Positions 32,639-39,552 of a DNA stretch of 64,000 nt are shown piece by piece. The position numbers and the translations under genes are program-made. Each line of letters opens with the position of its first letter. Position 1 is the first letter of the stretch. The DNA lies in contig JAHWIC010000001.1 of NCBI GenBank assembly GCA_019322805.1, forward strand, positions 186,001 to 250,000, read 5' to 3'. The notes under the pieces are model-generated. The model saw only the letters and a list, made by a program, of their open reading frames with translations, ran no database searches and was not told where the DNA came from. The DNA is from Candidatus Woesearchaeota archaeon. Its GTDB lineage: Archaea; Nanobdellota; Nanobdellia; Woesearchaeales; JAHWIC01.

Positions 32639-33631
32639 TCACTTTTCTACAATAGTTTCCTTTATCTTAACTCCAAAATGCCTTCCAGCCTCTTCTATAT
32701 AAGCTAAAACCTCATCACCTTTCTTTAACTTTACAATGGATATCGGCTTTCCATTTGGTTTTACTAACCTGATTGTTTCTGCATTTTGGAGTATTAATGA
32801 GATTTTTTTCCCATGTACAGTTGCTTTTAACAGCATTAACGGTCTTTTCTCTACTTTGGTTCTTCCAATAATAACTATCTCAGTATTGCCTTTTGCATCT
32901 ACAATTAATGCTTCTTCTCCTGTTTTCAATTCTGACAGGTATCTTGTCTTGCCTTCTGGAGCCAGGATATAAGCATGAACAGCTGATGCATTTACCCTAA
33001 AAGGCCTTTGAGCCACATAAGGGTTTTCAATTGACTCTGAATGCACTAAAAACATTCCAGAGCTTGAATCTCCAACTAGCATGCCTTGTCCAATCTTCAT
33101 GTTTGTGCACGTATCAATACAAACTCTGTCGCCAGTCCCAACAGGATGTATGCCGGTTATCTTAGCTTTAACAAGGTTGATTTTTTGCGTTGACTTTTTA
33201 ATTAATGACGCTGTTTTTTTTATTTCTCCTAAATTTGAGGTAGTTAATAAAATACCATCTACCCCTTTCTCTAAAATCTCTAAGGCTGTTTTTGCTTCAT
33301 CTGAATTCTTTACTTCTGCCATCAGCCCTTTTGTTTGTGCAATCAAATTCTCCAAAGGAATTATTGTCCAGTCTGTTGTTTTTATGATTACTATCTTTGA
33401 TTTTGATTCCTCTAATGCTCTTTTCTCATCATCTTTGCTATTAATGGTTATAATAACAACATCCTTTCCTAGTTTTAGGTCGCCGTCCTGGCTAACTGTT
33501 TTTATTAATCCTAGGTCTTTCACTTTTTTGGAGAATCCTTTTGGAACTAGGACTGCGTCTGCATTGCTCTCCAGCGCTGTTGTAACTATCTTCTTATCCC
33601 ATTTAGGAACATTAACCCATAATTTTTTCAT
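32639..33631 (-). CDS. 3-dehydroquinate synthase II (archaeal, MJ1249 family)
   Basis: This is the archaeal enzyme that oxidatively deaminates and cyclises the ADTH intermediate to 3-dehydroquinate. Family signatures are complete: KKLWVNVPKWDKKIVTTALES, the GTGDRVCIDTCTNMKIGQGMLVG block (about residues 170-192), GMFLVHSESIENPYVAQRPFRVNASAVHAYI and GKTRYLSELKTGEEALIVDAKG. The length of 330 residues fits. It lies 7 bases after the ADTH synthase gene, its known partner in methanogens. It has no sequence relation to AroB, which the same run also encodes. Confidence 0.94.
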   Translation of the reverse strand: MKKLWVNVPKWDKKIVTTALESNADAVLVPKGFSKKVKDLGLIKTVSQDGDLKLGKDVVIITINSKDDEKRALEESKSKIVIIKTTDWTIIPLENLIAQTKGLMAEVKNSDEAKTALEILEKGVDGILLTTSNLGEIKKTASLIKKSTQKINLVKAKITGIHPVGTGDRVCIDTCTNMKIGQGMLVGDSSSGMFLVHSESIENPYVAQRPFRVNASAVHAYILAPEGKTRYLSELKTGEEALIVDAKGNTEIVIIGRTKVEKRPLMLLKATVHGKKISLILQNAETIRLVKPNGKPISIVKLKKGDEVLAYIEEAGRHFGVKIKETIVEK

Positions 33632-33637
33632 TTTTGC

Positions 33638-34426
33638 CTACTTAAGTAATTTGCATGCTTCTTTAGAGCTTTTTCCTCCATGTACAACTGCGCAAACAGC
33701 TTTTACGAATTTAGTTGGAGATTTATGCTGGAATGAGTTTCTTCCCATTGCTACTCCTGCTGCTCCTGCTTCCATTGCATCCTCTATCATCTTAAGGCAT
33801 GCTTCTTCATTTCCTTTTGAGCCTCCAGCAATAATAACTGGAACAGGGCAGCCTTCAACAACCTCTCTAAATGATCTCATGTCTCCAGTGTAATTTGTTT
33901 TCACAATGTCTGCACCAAGCTCTGCACCGACCCTTGCTGCTAATTTGACTACATCTACATTTTTTTCATCCTTTATTTTTTTGCCTCTTGGATACATCAT
34001 TGCTAGAAGGGGCATGCCCCATTTGTTGCATTCCTTTGATATCTGCCCCATATCCTTTAACATCTCTGCTTCATCATCTGCTCCAATATTGACATGGATT
34101 GAAACAGCATCAGCACCAAGCCTTACTGCTTCTTTAACGGTGCAGGCAATGATCTTGTGGTTTGGGTCTGGCCCCAGGCTTGTAGATGCTGAAAGATGTA
34201 TAATTAATCCAACATCCTTTCCGCCGGAACGGTGGCCTGCTCCTACAATCCCTTTGTGTAAGACTATTGCATTTGCGCCGCCTTCTGCAATTTTATTTAT
34301 AGTGTCCTTCATATCTACTAATCCCTCTATTGGTCCGACTGTCACGCCGTGGTCCATTGGTATTATAACAGTCCTGCCAGTATTCCTATTCATTATCCTT
34401 TGCAATCTAATTTGTTTTCCAATCAT
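33638..34426 (-). CDS. ADTH synthase (2-amino-3,7-dideoxy-D-threo-hept-6-ulosonate synthase)
   Basis: This is an archaeal class I aldolase-like enzyme (MJ0400 family) that starts the non-canonical route to dehydroquinate from aspartate semialdehyde and a 6-deoxy-5-ketofructose phosphate. Motifs: GRTVIIPMDHGVTVGPIEGL (acid/base aspartate), LAMMYPRGKKI, and the Schiff-base lysine in GADIVKTNYTGDM (near residue 175), then PVIIAGGSKGNEE. The length of 262 residues is normal. A plain fructose-bisphosphate aldolase is the main alternative, but linkage to DHQ synthase II favours ADTH synthase. GGTGGGGG lies 3 bases before the ATG. Confidence 0.9.
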   Translation of the reverse strand: MIGKQIRLQRIMNRNTGRTVIIPMDHGVTVGPIEGLVDMKDTINKIAEGGANAIVLHKGIVGAGHRSGGKDVGLIIHLSASTSLGPDPNHKIIACTVKEAVRLGADAVSIHVNIGADDEAEMLKDMGQISKECNKWGMPLLAMMYPRGKKIKDEKNVDVVKLAARVGAELGADIVKTNYTGDMRSFREVVEGCPVPVIIAGGSKGNEEACLKMIEDAMEAGAAGVAMGRNSFQHKSPTKFVKAVCAVVHGGKSSKEACKLLK

Positions 34427-34437
34427 TTTCCCCCACC

Positions 34438-35367
34438 TTATTTCTTAATCAAATTTTTAGCGACTTTTATGATATTTTCCTTGGTTAAACCAAATTTCCT
34501 GTATAATTCGCCGGGTTTTCCTGATTCCCCAAATTTATCTTTTACACCCATCCTTTCAAGTGGTATTGGAATGTTTTCTACCAGCACCTCTGAAACTGCT
34601 GAGCCAAGACCGCCAATAATATTGTGGTCTTCTGCAGTTACAATGCACCCGGTTTCTTTGGCTGCTTTTATGATTATATTTTTGTCAATTGGTTTTATTG
34701 TATGCATATTGATCACTCTTGCATTTATCTTTTGTTTCTCAAGCTCATCAGCTGCTTTTAATGCTTCATGGACTAATGCGCCTGTAGCAATGATTGTAAC
34801 ATCCTTTCCATTTCTCAATAATTCTCCTTTTCCAATCTTAAATTTGTAATTATTATCATGGATTATAGGAACTTTTCCCCTACCAAGTCTTAAATAAGCA
34901 GGACCGTTATGCTTGACTAATGCATGAACTGCTTTTTCTGCCTCAACTGCATCAGCTGGCTGTATAACTGCCATATTTGGCAGAGTTCTCATAACAGATA
35001 TATCTTCTAAAGCCTGGTGTGATGCGCCATCTTCGCCTGTTAAGAGGCCAGAATGACTTCCTACAACCCTTACATTAAGGTTTGAGATTGCTGCCATTAA
35101 CCTTATCTGGCCTAATGGCCTGTTTGTAATAAAGCATGCAAATGAGCTTGCAAAAGGGATTTTTCCAGATGCAGCAAGACCTGCAGCAGTTCCAATCATG
35201 TCTTGCTCTGAGATGCCTATCTCAAAGAATCTTGCAGGATATTTCTCTGCAAACTTGCTTGAGCGTGTTGATTCTGATAGATCTGCATCTAATGCAACTA
35301 CTCTCTTATCCTTTCCTGCTTCAAGGAGGCCTTTTCCATAGCCATCACGAGTTGCTTTTAGTTCCAT
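34438..35367 (-). CDS. tktB: transketolase, C-terminal subunit
   Basis: This is the pyrimidine-binding and C-terminal half of a split transketolase. The thiamine glutamate region is FEIGISEQDMIGTAAGLAASG (about residues 47-67). GSHSGLLTGEDGASHQALEDISVMRTLPNM is the phosphate-binding part, and AEDHNIIGGLGSAVSEVL belongs to the C-terminal domain. Split transketolase is common in archaea. It starts one base after the N-terminal subunit. Product erythrose-4-phosphate feeds the DAHP synthase encoded downstream. Confidence 0.95.
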   Translation of the reverse strand: MELKATRDGYGKGLLEAGKDKRVVALDADLSESTRSSKFAEKYPARFFEIGISEQDMIGTAAGLAASGKIPFASSFACFITNRPLGQIRLMAAISNLNVRVVGSHSGLLTGEDGASHQALEDISVMRTLPNMAVIQPADAVEAEKAVHALVKHNGPAYLRLGRGKVPIIHDNNYKFKIGKGELLRNGKDVTIIATGALVHEALKAADELEKQKINARVINMHTIKPIDKNIIIKAAKETGCIVTAEDHNIIGGLGSAVSEVLVENIPIPLERMGVKDKFGESGKPGELYRKFGLTKENIIKVAKNLIKK

Positions 35368-35368
35368 T

Positions 35369-36190
35369 TTATTTCAGCGCTTTTAGCGCATCTGGCAGTT
35401 GTTCTTTTGATAATGCTTTTCCATGCCATTCTGCTCTGTCTTCCATAAAACATATTCCCTTGCATTTTATAGTATTGGCAATGATCATTGTTGGCTTTAA
35501 TTTTTGCTTTGATGCTTTATCTAATGCATTCATGATCTGGTTAAAGTCATGGCCATTAATCTCTATAGTATCCCAGCCAAAAGCCTTGAATTTAGCAGCA
35601 ATTGGCTCAACATTCTTTACATCCTTTACCTTACCATCAATCTGAAGTTTATTTGAATCAACTATTCCTATTACATTGTTTAGTTTGTAGTGTGCTGCTG
35701 TTAGGGCTGCTTCCCACACTTGGCCTTCTTGTATTTCTCCATCTCCCATAAGCACATAAACCTTGTAATCTTTTTTATCAAGTCTTCCAGCTAAGGCTAC
35801 TCCATTTGCAAATGAAAGCCCCTGGCCTAAAGGCCCGGTAGATGCTTCTACACCAGGACATCTGTGCCTTTCAGGATGTCCTTGTAGTATGCTGCCCAGT
35901 TTTCTTAATGTTTTCAGCTTTTTTACATCAAAATAACCTGTTCTTGCCAAGGCCGAATATAAGGCAGGACAAGCATGACCTTTGCTAAGTATAAACCTGT
36001 CTCTGTCTGGCCAGTTTGGTTTCTTAGGATTGTGCTTAAGCTTATGAAAATAAAGTGTTGTTATGATATCTGCTGCAGATAAACTACCGCCAGGATGACC
36101 AGAGCCTGCTTTTGTAGTCATCTCTAATACATCTGTGCGGATCTGCTTTGCCCTCTCTTTCAGGCCTTTTATCAGCTTTTCTTTTTGCAT
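35369..36190 (-). CDS. tktA: transketolase, N-terminal subunit
   Basis: This is the thiamine-pyrophosphate-binding half. EMTTKAGSGHPGGSLSAADI is the N-terminal signature, GPLGQGLSFANGVALAGRL follows, and the TPP motif GDG-N is VLMGDGEIQEGQVWEAALTAAHYKLNNVIGIVDSN (about residues 126-160). ATG 36190 (MQKEKLIKGLKERAKQI) gives 273 residues, the expected size. The frame continues 23 codons upstream into the promoter region, which I consider non-coding. It is the first gene of the 14-gene minus-strand aromatic run. Confidence 0.95.
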   Translation of the reverse strand: MQKEKLIKGLKERAKQIRTDVLEMTTKAGSGHPGGSLSAADIITTLYFHKLKHNPKKPNWPDRDRFILSKGHACPALYSALARTGYFDVKKLKTLRKLGSILQGHPERHRCPGVEASTGPLGQGLSFANGVALAGRLDKKDYKVYVLMGDGEIQEGQVWEAALTAAHYKLNNVIGIVDSNKLQIDGKVKDVKNVEPIAAKFKAFGWDTIEINGHDFNQIMNALDKASKQKLKPTMIIANTIKCKGICFMEDRAEWHGKALSKEQLPDALKALK

Positions 36191-36260
36191 TTTTTTTAGC
36201 TTGTTTTGTGTGTTTTTATATTTTTTGATTATAATAGCTATAACAAGAAAATAAACCATG

Positions 36261-36287
36261 GTCCACTAGTTTATTAGACTAATGGAC
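36261..36287 (-). promoter_or_regulatory. candidate operator upstream of the aromatic operon
   Basis: This is an inverted repeat with 10-base arms (GTCCACTAGT and ACTAATGGAC, 9 of 10 positions matching) around a 7-base AT-rich centre. It lies 70-97 bases before the transketolase ATG, upstream of TATA-like stretches at about 36205-36235. The trmB-like gene next door encodes a candidate binding protein. Related ACTAGT/TAACTA sites occur on the other side of that gene, before pta. Confidence 0.45.
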
Positions 36288-36315
36288 TTATCTAAAGTAA
36301 TAGAAAAAAGTTAAA

Positions 36316-36358
36316 TCTAGAAAAAACTCGTTCAATTTTCTTGAATGTTTTTCTAGAC
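36316..36358 (-). terminator. hairpin after the second TrmB-like gene
   Basis: TCTAGAAAAA and TTTTTCTAGA form the outer arms and TTCAA/TTGAA the inner arms around a TTTTC loop. The structure starts 5 bases after the stop codon of the minus-strand regulator gene and ends in A/T-rich sequence, which fits a transcription end or 3' stabiliser. Confidence 0.5.
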
Positions 36359-36363
36359 TCATT

Positions 36364-37164
36364 TTATACTGACTTCATGCCTTTCCAAGACTGGTCAAAC
36401 ATGCTCTCCAATGCATTAGCAAAGAAAGGCGTGTTCACCCAGATTCCAACATCATATGTTGGATGCACGTCTTTATCATCAAGTATCATAAAGATAAGCT
36501 CTTTGCCATCAACAATGCAGAATCTTGACTTCGCGTTTGTATGTTTTACTTCAGCAACACCTGAGATATCCTTTACAGCCTGCATTGCTTCTTTTGTTAT
36601 TGGAGCGGCAATCCTTACTTTCACGCCACGTTTCTTTAACTTTTCAAATGTTGGTTTAAAGCCTTCAATTTTTCTCATAAATCCTTGTGTTGTTGTCATT
36701 ATTGTTACTGACTCTTCAGCATTTCTGATCGCTAATTCAAGGTGATTGTACAAATTATGTCTGCCCCTTAATGAACCAGATAAATCTGATGGCTCAACAA
36801 GTTCTATGCCTTGTGAGTGTAATGCATTTAATTCTCCTATTACCTCTGTGCCTTTTAATTGCTCTAATCTTTTTATCTGCTCTTTTGCTTCTTCCCTTAC
36901 ATTCTTCTTTACGCGTTCCAAAACTTCCTGAGGTGGAACTGCAATATATTTGATTGGCTTGCCAATCTTCATCACAACAAATCCTTTCTTTTCAAGGCTT
37001 TCCAAAACATCATAGCTTCTTGACCTAGGAACATTTGCTATATCTGACAGCTCACCAGCAGTTGAAACACCCCTAGAAAGCAATGCTGTCCATATCTTTA
37101 CTTCATACAAGTTCAACGAAAAGTATCGTCGTAACTTACCCAAAAACTCATCTTTTACTATCAT
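36364..37164 (-). CDS. TrmB-family transcriptional regulator
   Basis: The protein has an N-terminal winged helix-turn-helix of the TrmB type (LNLYEVKIWTALLSRGVSTAGELSDIANVPRSRSYDVLESLEKKGFVV, about residues 17-65). A charged coiled linker (PPQEVLERVKKNVREEAKEQIKRLEQL) and a C-terminal effector-like domain of the phospholipase-D/TrmB kind (ESVTIMTTTQGFMRKIEGFKPTFEKLKKRGVKVRIAAPI) follow. The full length is 266 residues. It sits between the aromatic operon and the divergent pta gene, so either could be its target; palindromes are found on both sides. AGGGGGTAGG before the ATG is a strong ribosome-binding site. The ligand is unknown. Confidence 0.9.
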   Translation of the reverse strand: MIVKDEFLGKLRRYFSLNLYEVKIWTALLSRGVSTAGELSDIANVPRSRSYDVLESLEKKGFVVMKIGKPIKYIAVPPQEVLERVKKNVREEAKEQIKRLEQLKGTEVIGELNALHSQGIELVEPSDLSGSLRGRHNLYNHLELAIRNAEESVTIMTTTQGFMRKIEGFKPTFEKLKKRGVKVRIAAPITKEAMQAVKDISGVAEVKHTNAKSRFCIVDGKELIFMILDDKDVHPTYDVGIWVNTPFFANALESMFDQSWKGMKSV

Positions 37165-37262
37165 ATAAACCTACCCCCTTTTTGTTTATTTAAGGGACGA
37201 ATAATTGCTACTACTTTAATAATGTTACGGTTTTTTACCTCGTTAAAGTACTTTCACCTCTA

Positions 37263-37395
37263 ATTAGTTACTAATATTTTTGACTCCAAAGTTAAAACAA
37301 TTCTAAATAGTAAAGTGATAACTAGTATATAAACTTTTTGGCTCAATATAAAAAAGTTTTTAAAGTATAATGTAACCTAAGTAACTAGGTAGTTA
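37263..37395 (+). promoter_or_regulatory. pta promoter region with TAACTA-type palindromes
   Basis: The 252-base gap between trmB-like and pta holds TATA-like boxes at 37326-37333 (TATATAAA) and about 37347-37354 (TTTTTAAA). Three related inverted sites are present: ATTAGT-T-ACTAAT (37263-37275), ATAACTAGTATA (37318-37329, overlapping the first TATA) and TAACTA-GG-TAGTTA (37382-37395, near the likely transcript start). The repetition of a TAACTA/ACTAGT core suggests cooperative regulator binding. Confidence 0.5.
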
Positions 37396-37416
37396 TTTAG
37401 TAATTTTGGTGCTATA

Positions 37417-38403
37417 ATGAAGGATTTTTTAAAAAAGATAAAGGATATGGCAAGAAATAGTCCAAAAAGGATTGTTTTTCCTGAAGGTGAAGAGGAGAGA
37501 GTTCTAAAGGCCACTAAGATAATAGTTAAAGAAGGTATTGCACATGTCATTCTATTAGGCAATGAAGAGATTATTTCCAAGAAAGCAAAGAAGCTAGGAA
37601 TAGATCTCAAAAAAATAAAGATCATTAATCCTGCTAAAAGCAAGAGATATGAAAAGTATGCCAAGGAGTTCTTTAGGTTAAGGAAGAAAAAAGGCATTGA
37701 TATAAAGGAAGCAAGGGAGATTATAAAGGATGATTGTTATTTTGGAACTATGATGGTGCATATGAATGATGCAGATGGACTTGTTTCTGGTGCAATCCAT
37801 CCAACAGCTGATACTATAAGGCCTGCTTTGCAGGTTATTGGAACAAGGAAAAAATTTGAAAGGGTATCTGGCGTTTTCTTTTTGATGCTGCCTGATAAGA
37901 GATTATTGTTTTTTGCTGATGCTGCTGTTGAGATTGAGCCTGATGCAAAAGACCTAGCAGAGGTTGCAATTGACACTGCTGAAACGGCAAAAAAATTTGG
38001 ATTCGCACCAAAGGTTGCTTTGCTTTCTTTTTCAACTCATGGTTCTGCAAAACATCCCTTGGTTGATAAGGTTCGTGAAGCGACCGAGATTGTAAGATAC
38101 CAGAAACCAAAGTTAATTGTTGACGGGGAGATTCAATTAGATGCTGCTATTGATAAAGGGGTCTGCAAGATAAAATGCCCCCATAGTGTTCTAAAAGGAG
38201 AGGCTAATGTTCTGATATTTCCAGACTTGCAAAGCGGCAATATAAGCTATAAGCTTGTTGAACGGCTTGCAGGTGCACGAGCAGTTGGCCCTGTCTTGCA
38301 AGGTCTAAGAAAGCCGGTCAATGATCTTTCAAGAGGATGTAGTGCAGAAGATATTGTGGATATAACTGCTATAACAGTTGTAGAGGCGCAGAAAAAAGAA
38401 TAA
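37417..38403 (+). CDS. pta: phosphate acetyltransferase
   Basis: This enzyme interconverts acetyl-CoA and acetyl phosphate. At 328 residues it is the short, single-domain form. PKRIVFPEGEEERVLKATKII at the start, DADGLVSGAIHPTADTIRPALQVIGT (about residues 118-143), KVALLSFSTHGSAKHPLVDKVREA and NVLIFPDLQSGNISYKLVERLAGARAVGPVLQGL are standard Pta motifs. With acetate kinase at 41637 it makes the bacterial-type pathway, which is rare in archaea outside Methanosarcina. It is divergent from the TrmB-like gene and convergent with the hydrolase that follows. Confidence 0.95.
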   Translation: MKDFLKKIKDMARNSPKRIVFPEGEEERVLKATKIIVKEGIAHVILLGNEEIISKKAKKLGIDLKKIKIINPAKSKRYEKYAKEFFRLRKKKGIDIKEAREIIKDDCYFGTMMVHMNDADGLVSGAIHPTADTIRPALQVIGTRKKFERVSGVFFLMLPDKRLLFFADAAVEIEPDAKDLAEVAIDTAETAKKFGFAPKVALLSFSTHGSAKHPLVDKVREATEIVRYQKPKLIVDGEIQLDAAIDKGVCKIKCPHSVLKGEANVLIFPDLQSGNISYKLVERLAGARAVGPVLQGLRKPVNDLSRGCSAEDIVDITAITVVEAQKKE

Positions 38404-38404
38404 A

Positions 38405-38947
38405 TCAATCTTTCTTAATAATCTCTGAAATTTCTTTAAACTCTGGTGTTCCTGCTTTTTTAAGTAATTGGAAGATTATCATTTCAGTTGTTGCAAGCAA
38501 AGCTCCTTGTTGTTTTGCTCTTAAAACAGCAACATCTTTGTCTAAATGTTTTCTTGAAGAAACAGCATCAACAATAAAATGCATCTTAAACCCCCTTGAT
38601 ATTCCACTGATTATTGTCTGTATGACGCAGACATGGGCTTCTATGCCCGCGATAATCAAATTCTTAAAATTCTTAACTTTATTATAGAATTTTTCTTCAA
38701 GGAAACAATCAAAGTGTATTTTTTCTATTGGGTCTGTAACGCCCTCAACTACTGTCTTGCCTAAGCCTTTTGGATACTGCTCTGTGAAGATGATTGGTAC
38801 ATTAAGAATTTTACATGCTTTTATTAGTTTATTCGTATTATTAACTACGTTGCCTATCTCTGGTATTGCGGCTCCTAGTTTTTCTTGTACATCGATTACA
38901 ACTAAAGCTGTGTCCTCTCTTTTTAAAATTCCCAGATTCTTGGACAT
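38405..38947 (-). CDS. isochorismatase-family cysteine hydrolase
   Basis: This is a 180-residue alpha/beta hydrolase of the isochorismatase/nicotinamidase superfamily. The catalytic aspartate is D19 in LVVIDVQEKLG. The nucleophilic cysteine is in LIIAGIEAHVCVIQTI (near residue 107). The likely catalytic lysine lies between them. It resembles YcaC-like members of unknown substrate more than nicotinamidases, because the nicotinamidase metal motif (DxHxxxH) is not present. It is convergent with pta, one base between the stops, and upstream lies the acetate permease gene, on the same strand 26 bases away. Confidence 0.88.
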   Translation of the reverse strand: MSKNLGILKREDTALVVIDVQEKLGAAIPEIGNVVNNTNKLIKACKILNVPIIFTEQYPKGLGKTVVEGVTDPIEKIHFDCFLEEKFYNKVKNFKNLIIAGIEAHVCVIQTIISGISRGFKMHFIVDAVSSRKHLDKDVAVLRAKQQGALLATTEMIIFQLLKKAGTPEFKEISEIIKKD

Positions 38948-38973
38948 CCTATTTCTAGTTTATAATAAAAAAA

Positions 38974-39531
38974 TTAACCTATTGGCAAAATCTTTTTGCC
39001 ATGGGCTTCATTTAGTACTTCTGCCATTGCTAAGTATATTGCTGAACCGCCGCAAAAGATACCTTCTAAGCCTGCTATGAACTTGATTATTGGTAGCCTT
39101 GTTAAGTCTGCAATTGCTAAGAGAAAGAACAGAATTGTCAAGCTTAAGAATATTACTTGCAAAGCCTTATTCTTCTTTAAGGTCCCGATGTACATAAATA
39201 ACGTGAATATTCCCCACATGACAAGGTACGCTACCATAGCAGTATTGCTCGCTTTAATGTTCCACATGCTTGTTTCTGGAAGCACAATTAAAGCAACTAA
39301 AGTCAGCCAGAAAGCACCATACGAAGTAAATGCAGTTGTACCAAATGTATTGCCTTTCTTGAACTCTAAAATTCCTGCTATTATCTGTGCTATTCCACCA
39401 TAGAAGATTCCCATTGCCAAAATCATTGAACCTAATGCAAATAAACCAATGTTATGCAGGTTCAACAACACAGTTGTCATTCCAAATCCCATCAAGCCTA
39501 ATGGTGCTGGGTTTGATAATTTTTCTGCCAT
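38974..39531 (-). CDS. satP: acetate/succinate permease, SatP (GPR1/FUN34/YaaH) family
   Basis: This is a small integral membrane protein of 185 residues with six hydrophobic segments. The signature NPAPLGLMGFGMTTVLLNLHN is at residues 7-27 and FGTTAFTSYGAFW (about 63-75) is the second family motif. Family members move acetate, with some homologues taking succinate. It lies 21 bases downstream of acsA on the same strand, so uptake and activation of acetate are probably co-expressed. Confidence 0.93.
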   Translation of the reverse strand: MAEKLSNPAPLGLMGFGMTTVLLNLHNIGLFALGSMILAMGIFYGGIAQIIAGILEFKKGNTFGTTAFTSYGAFWLTLVALIVLPETSMWNIKASNTAMVAYLVMWGIFTLFMYIGTLKKNKALQVIFLSLTILFFLLAIADLTRLPIIKFIAGLEGIFCGGSAIYLAMAEVLNEAHGKKILPIG

Positions 39532-39552
39532 TTTGTTTTATACCTCTTTTAA

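Noticed and set aside
36191..36259. Upstream in-frame extension of the transketolase N-terminal subunit
   Set aside because: The extra 23 codons lie in promoter-like AT-rich DNA and have no family counterpart; ATG 36190 gives the normal protein start.
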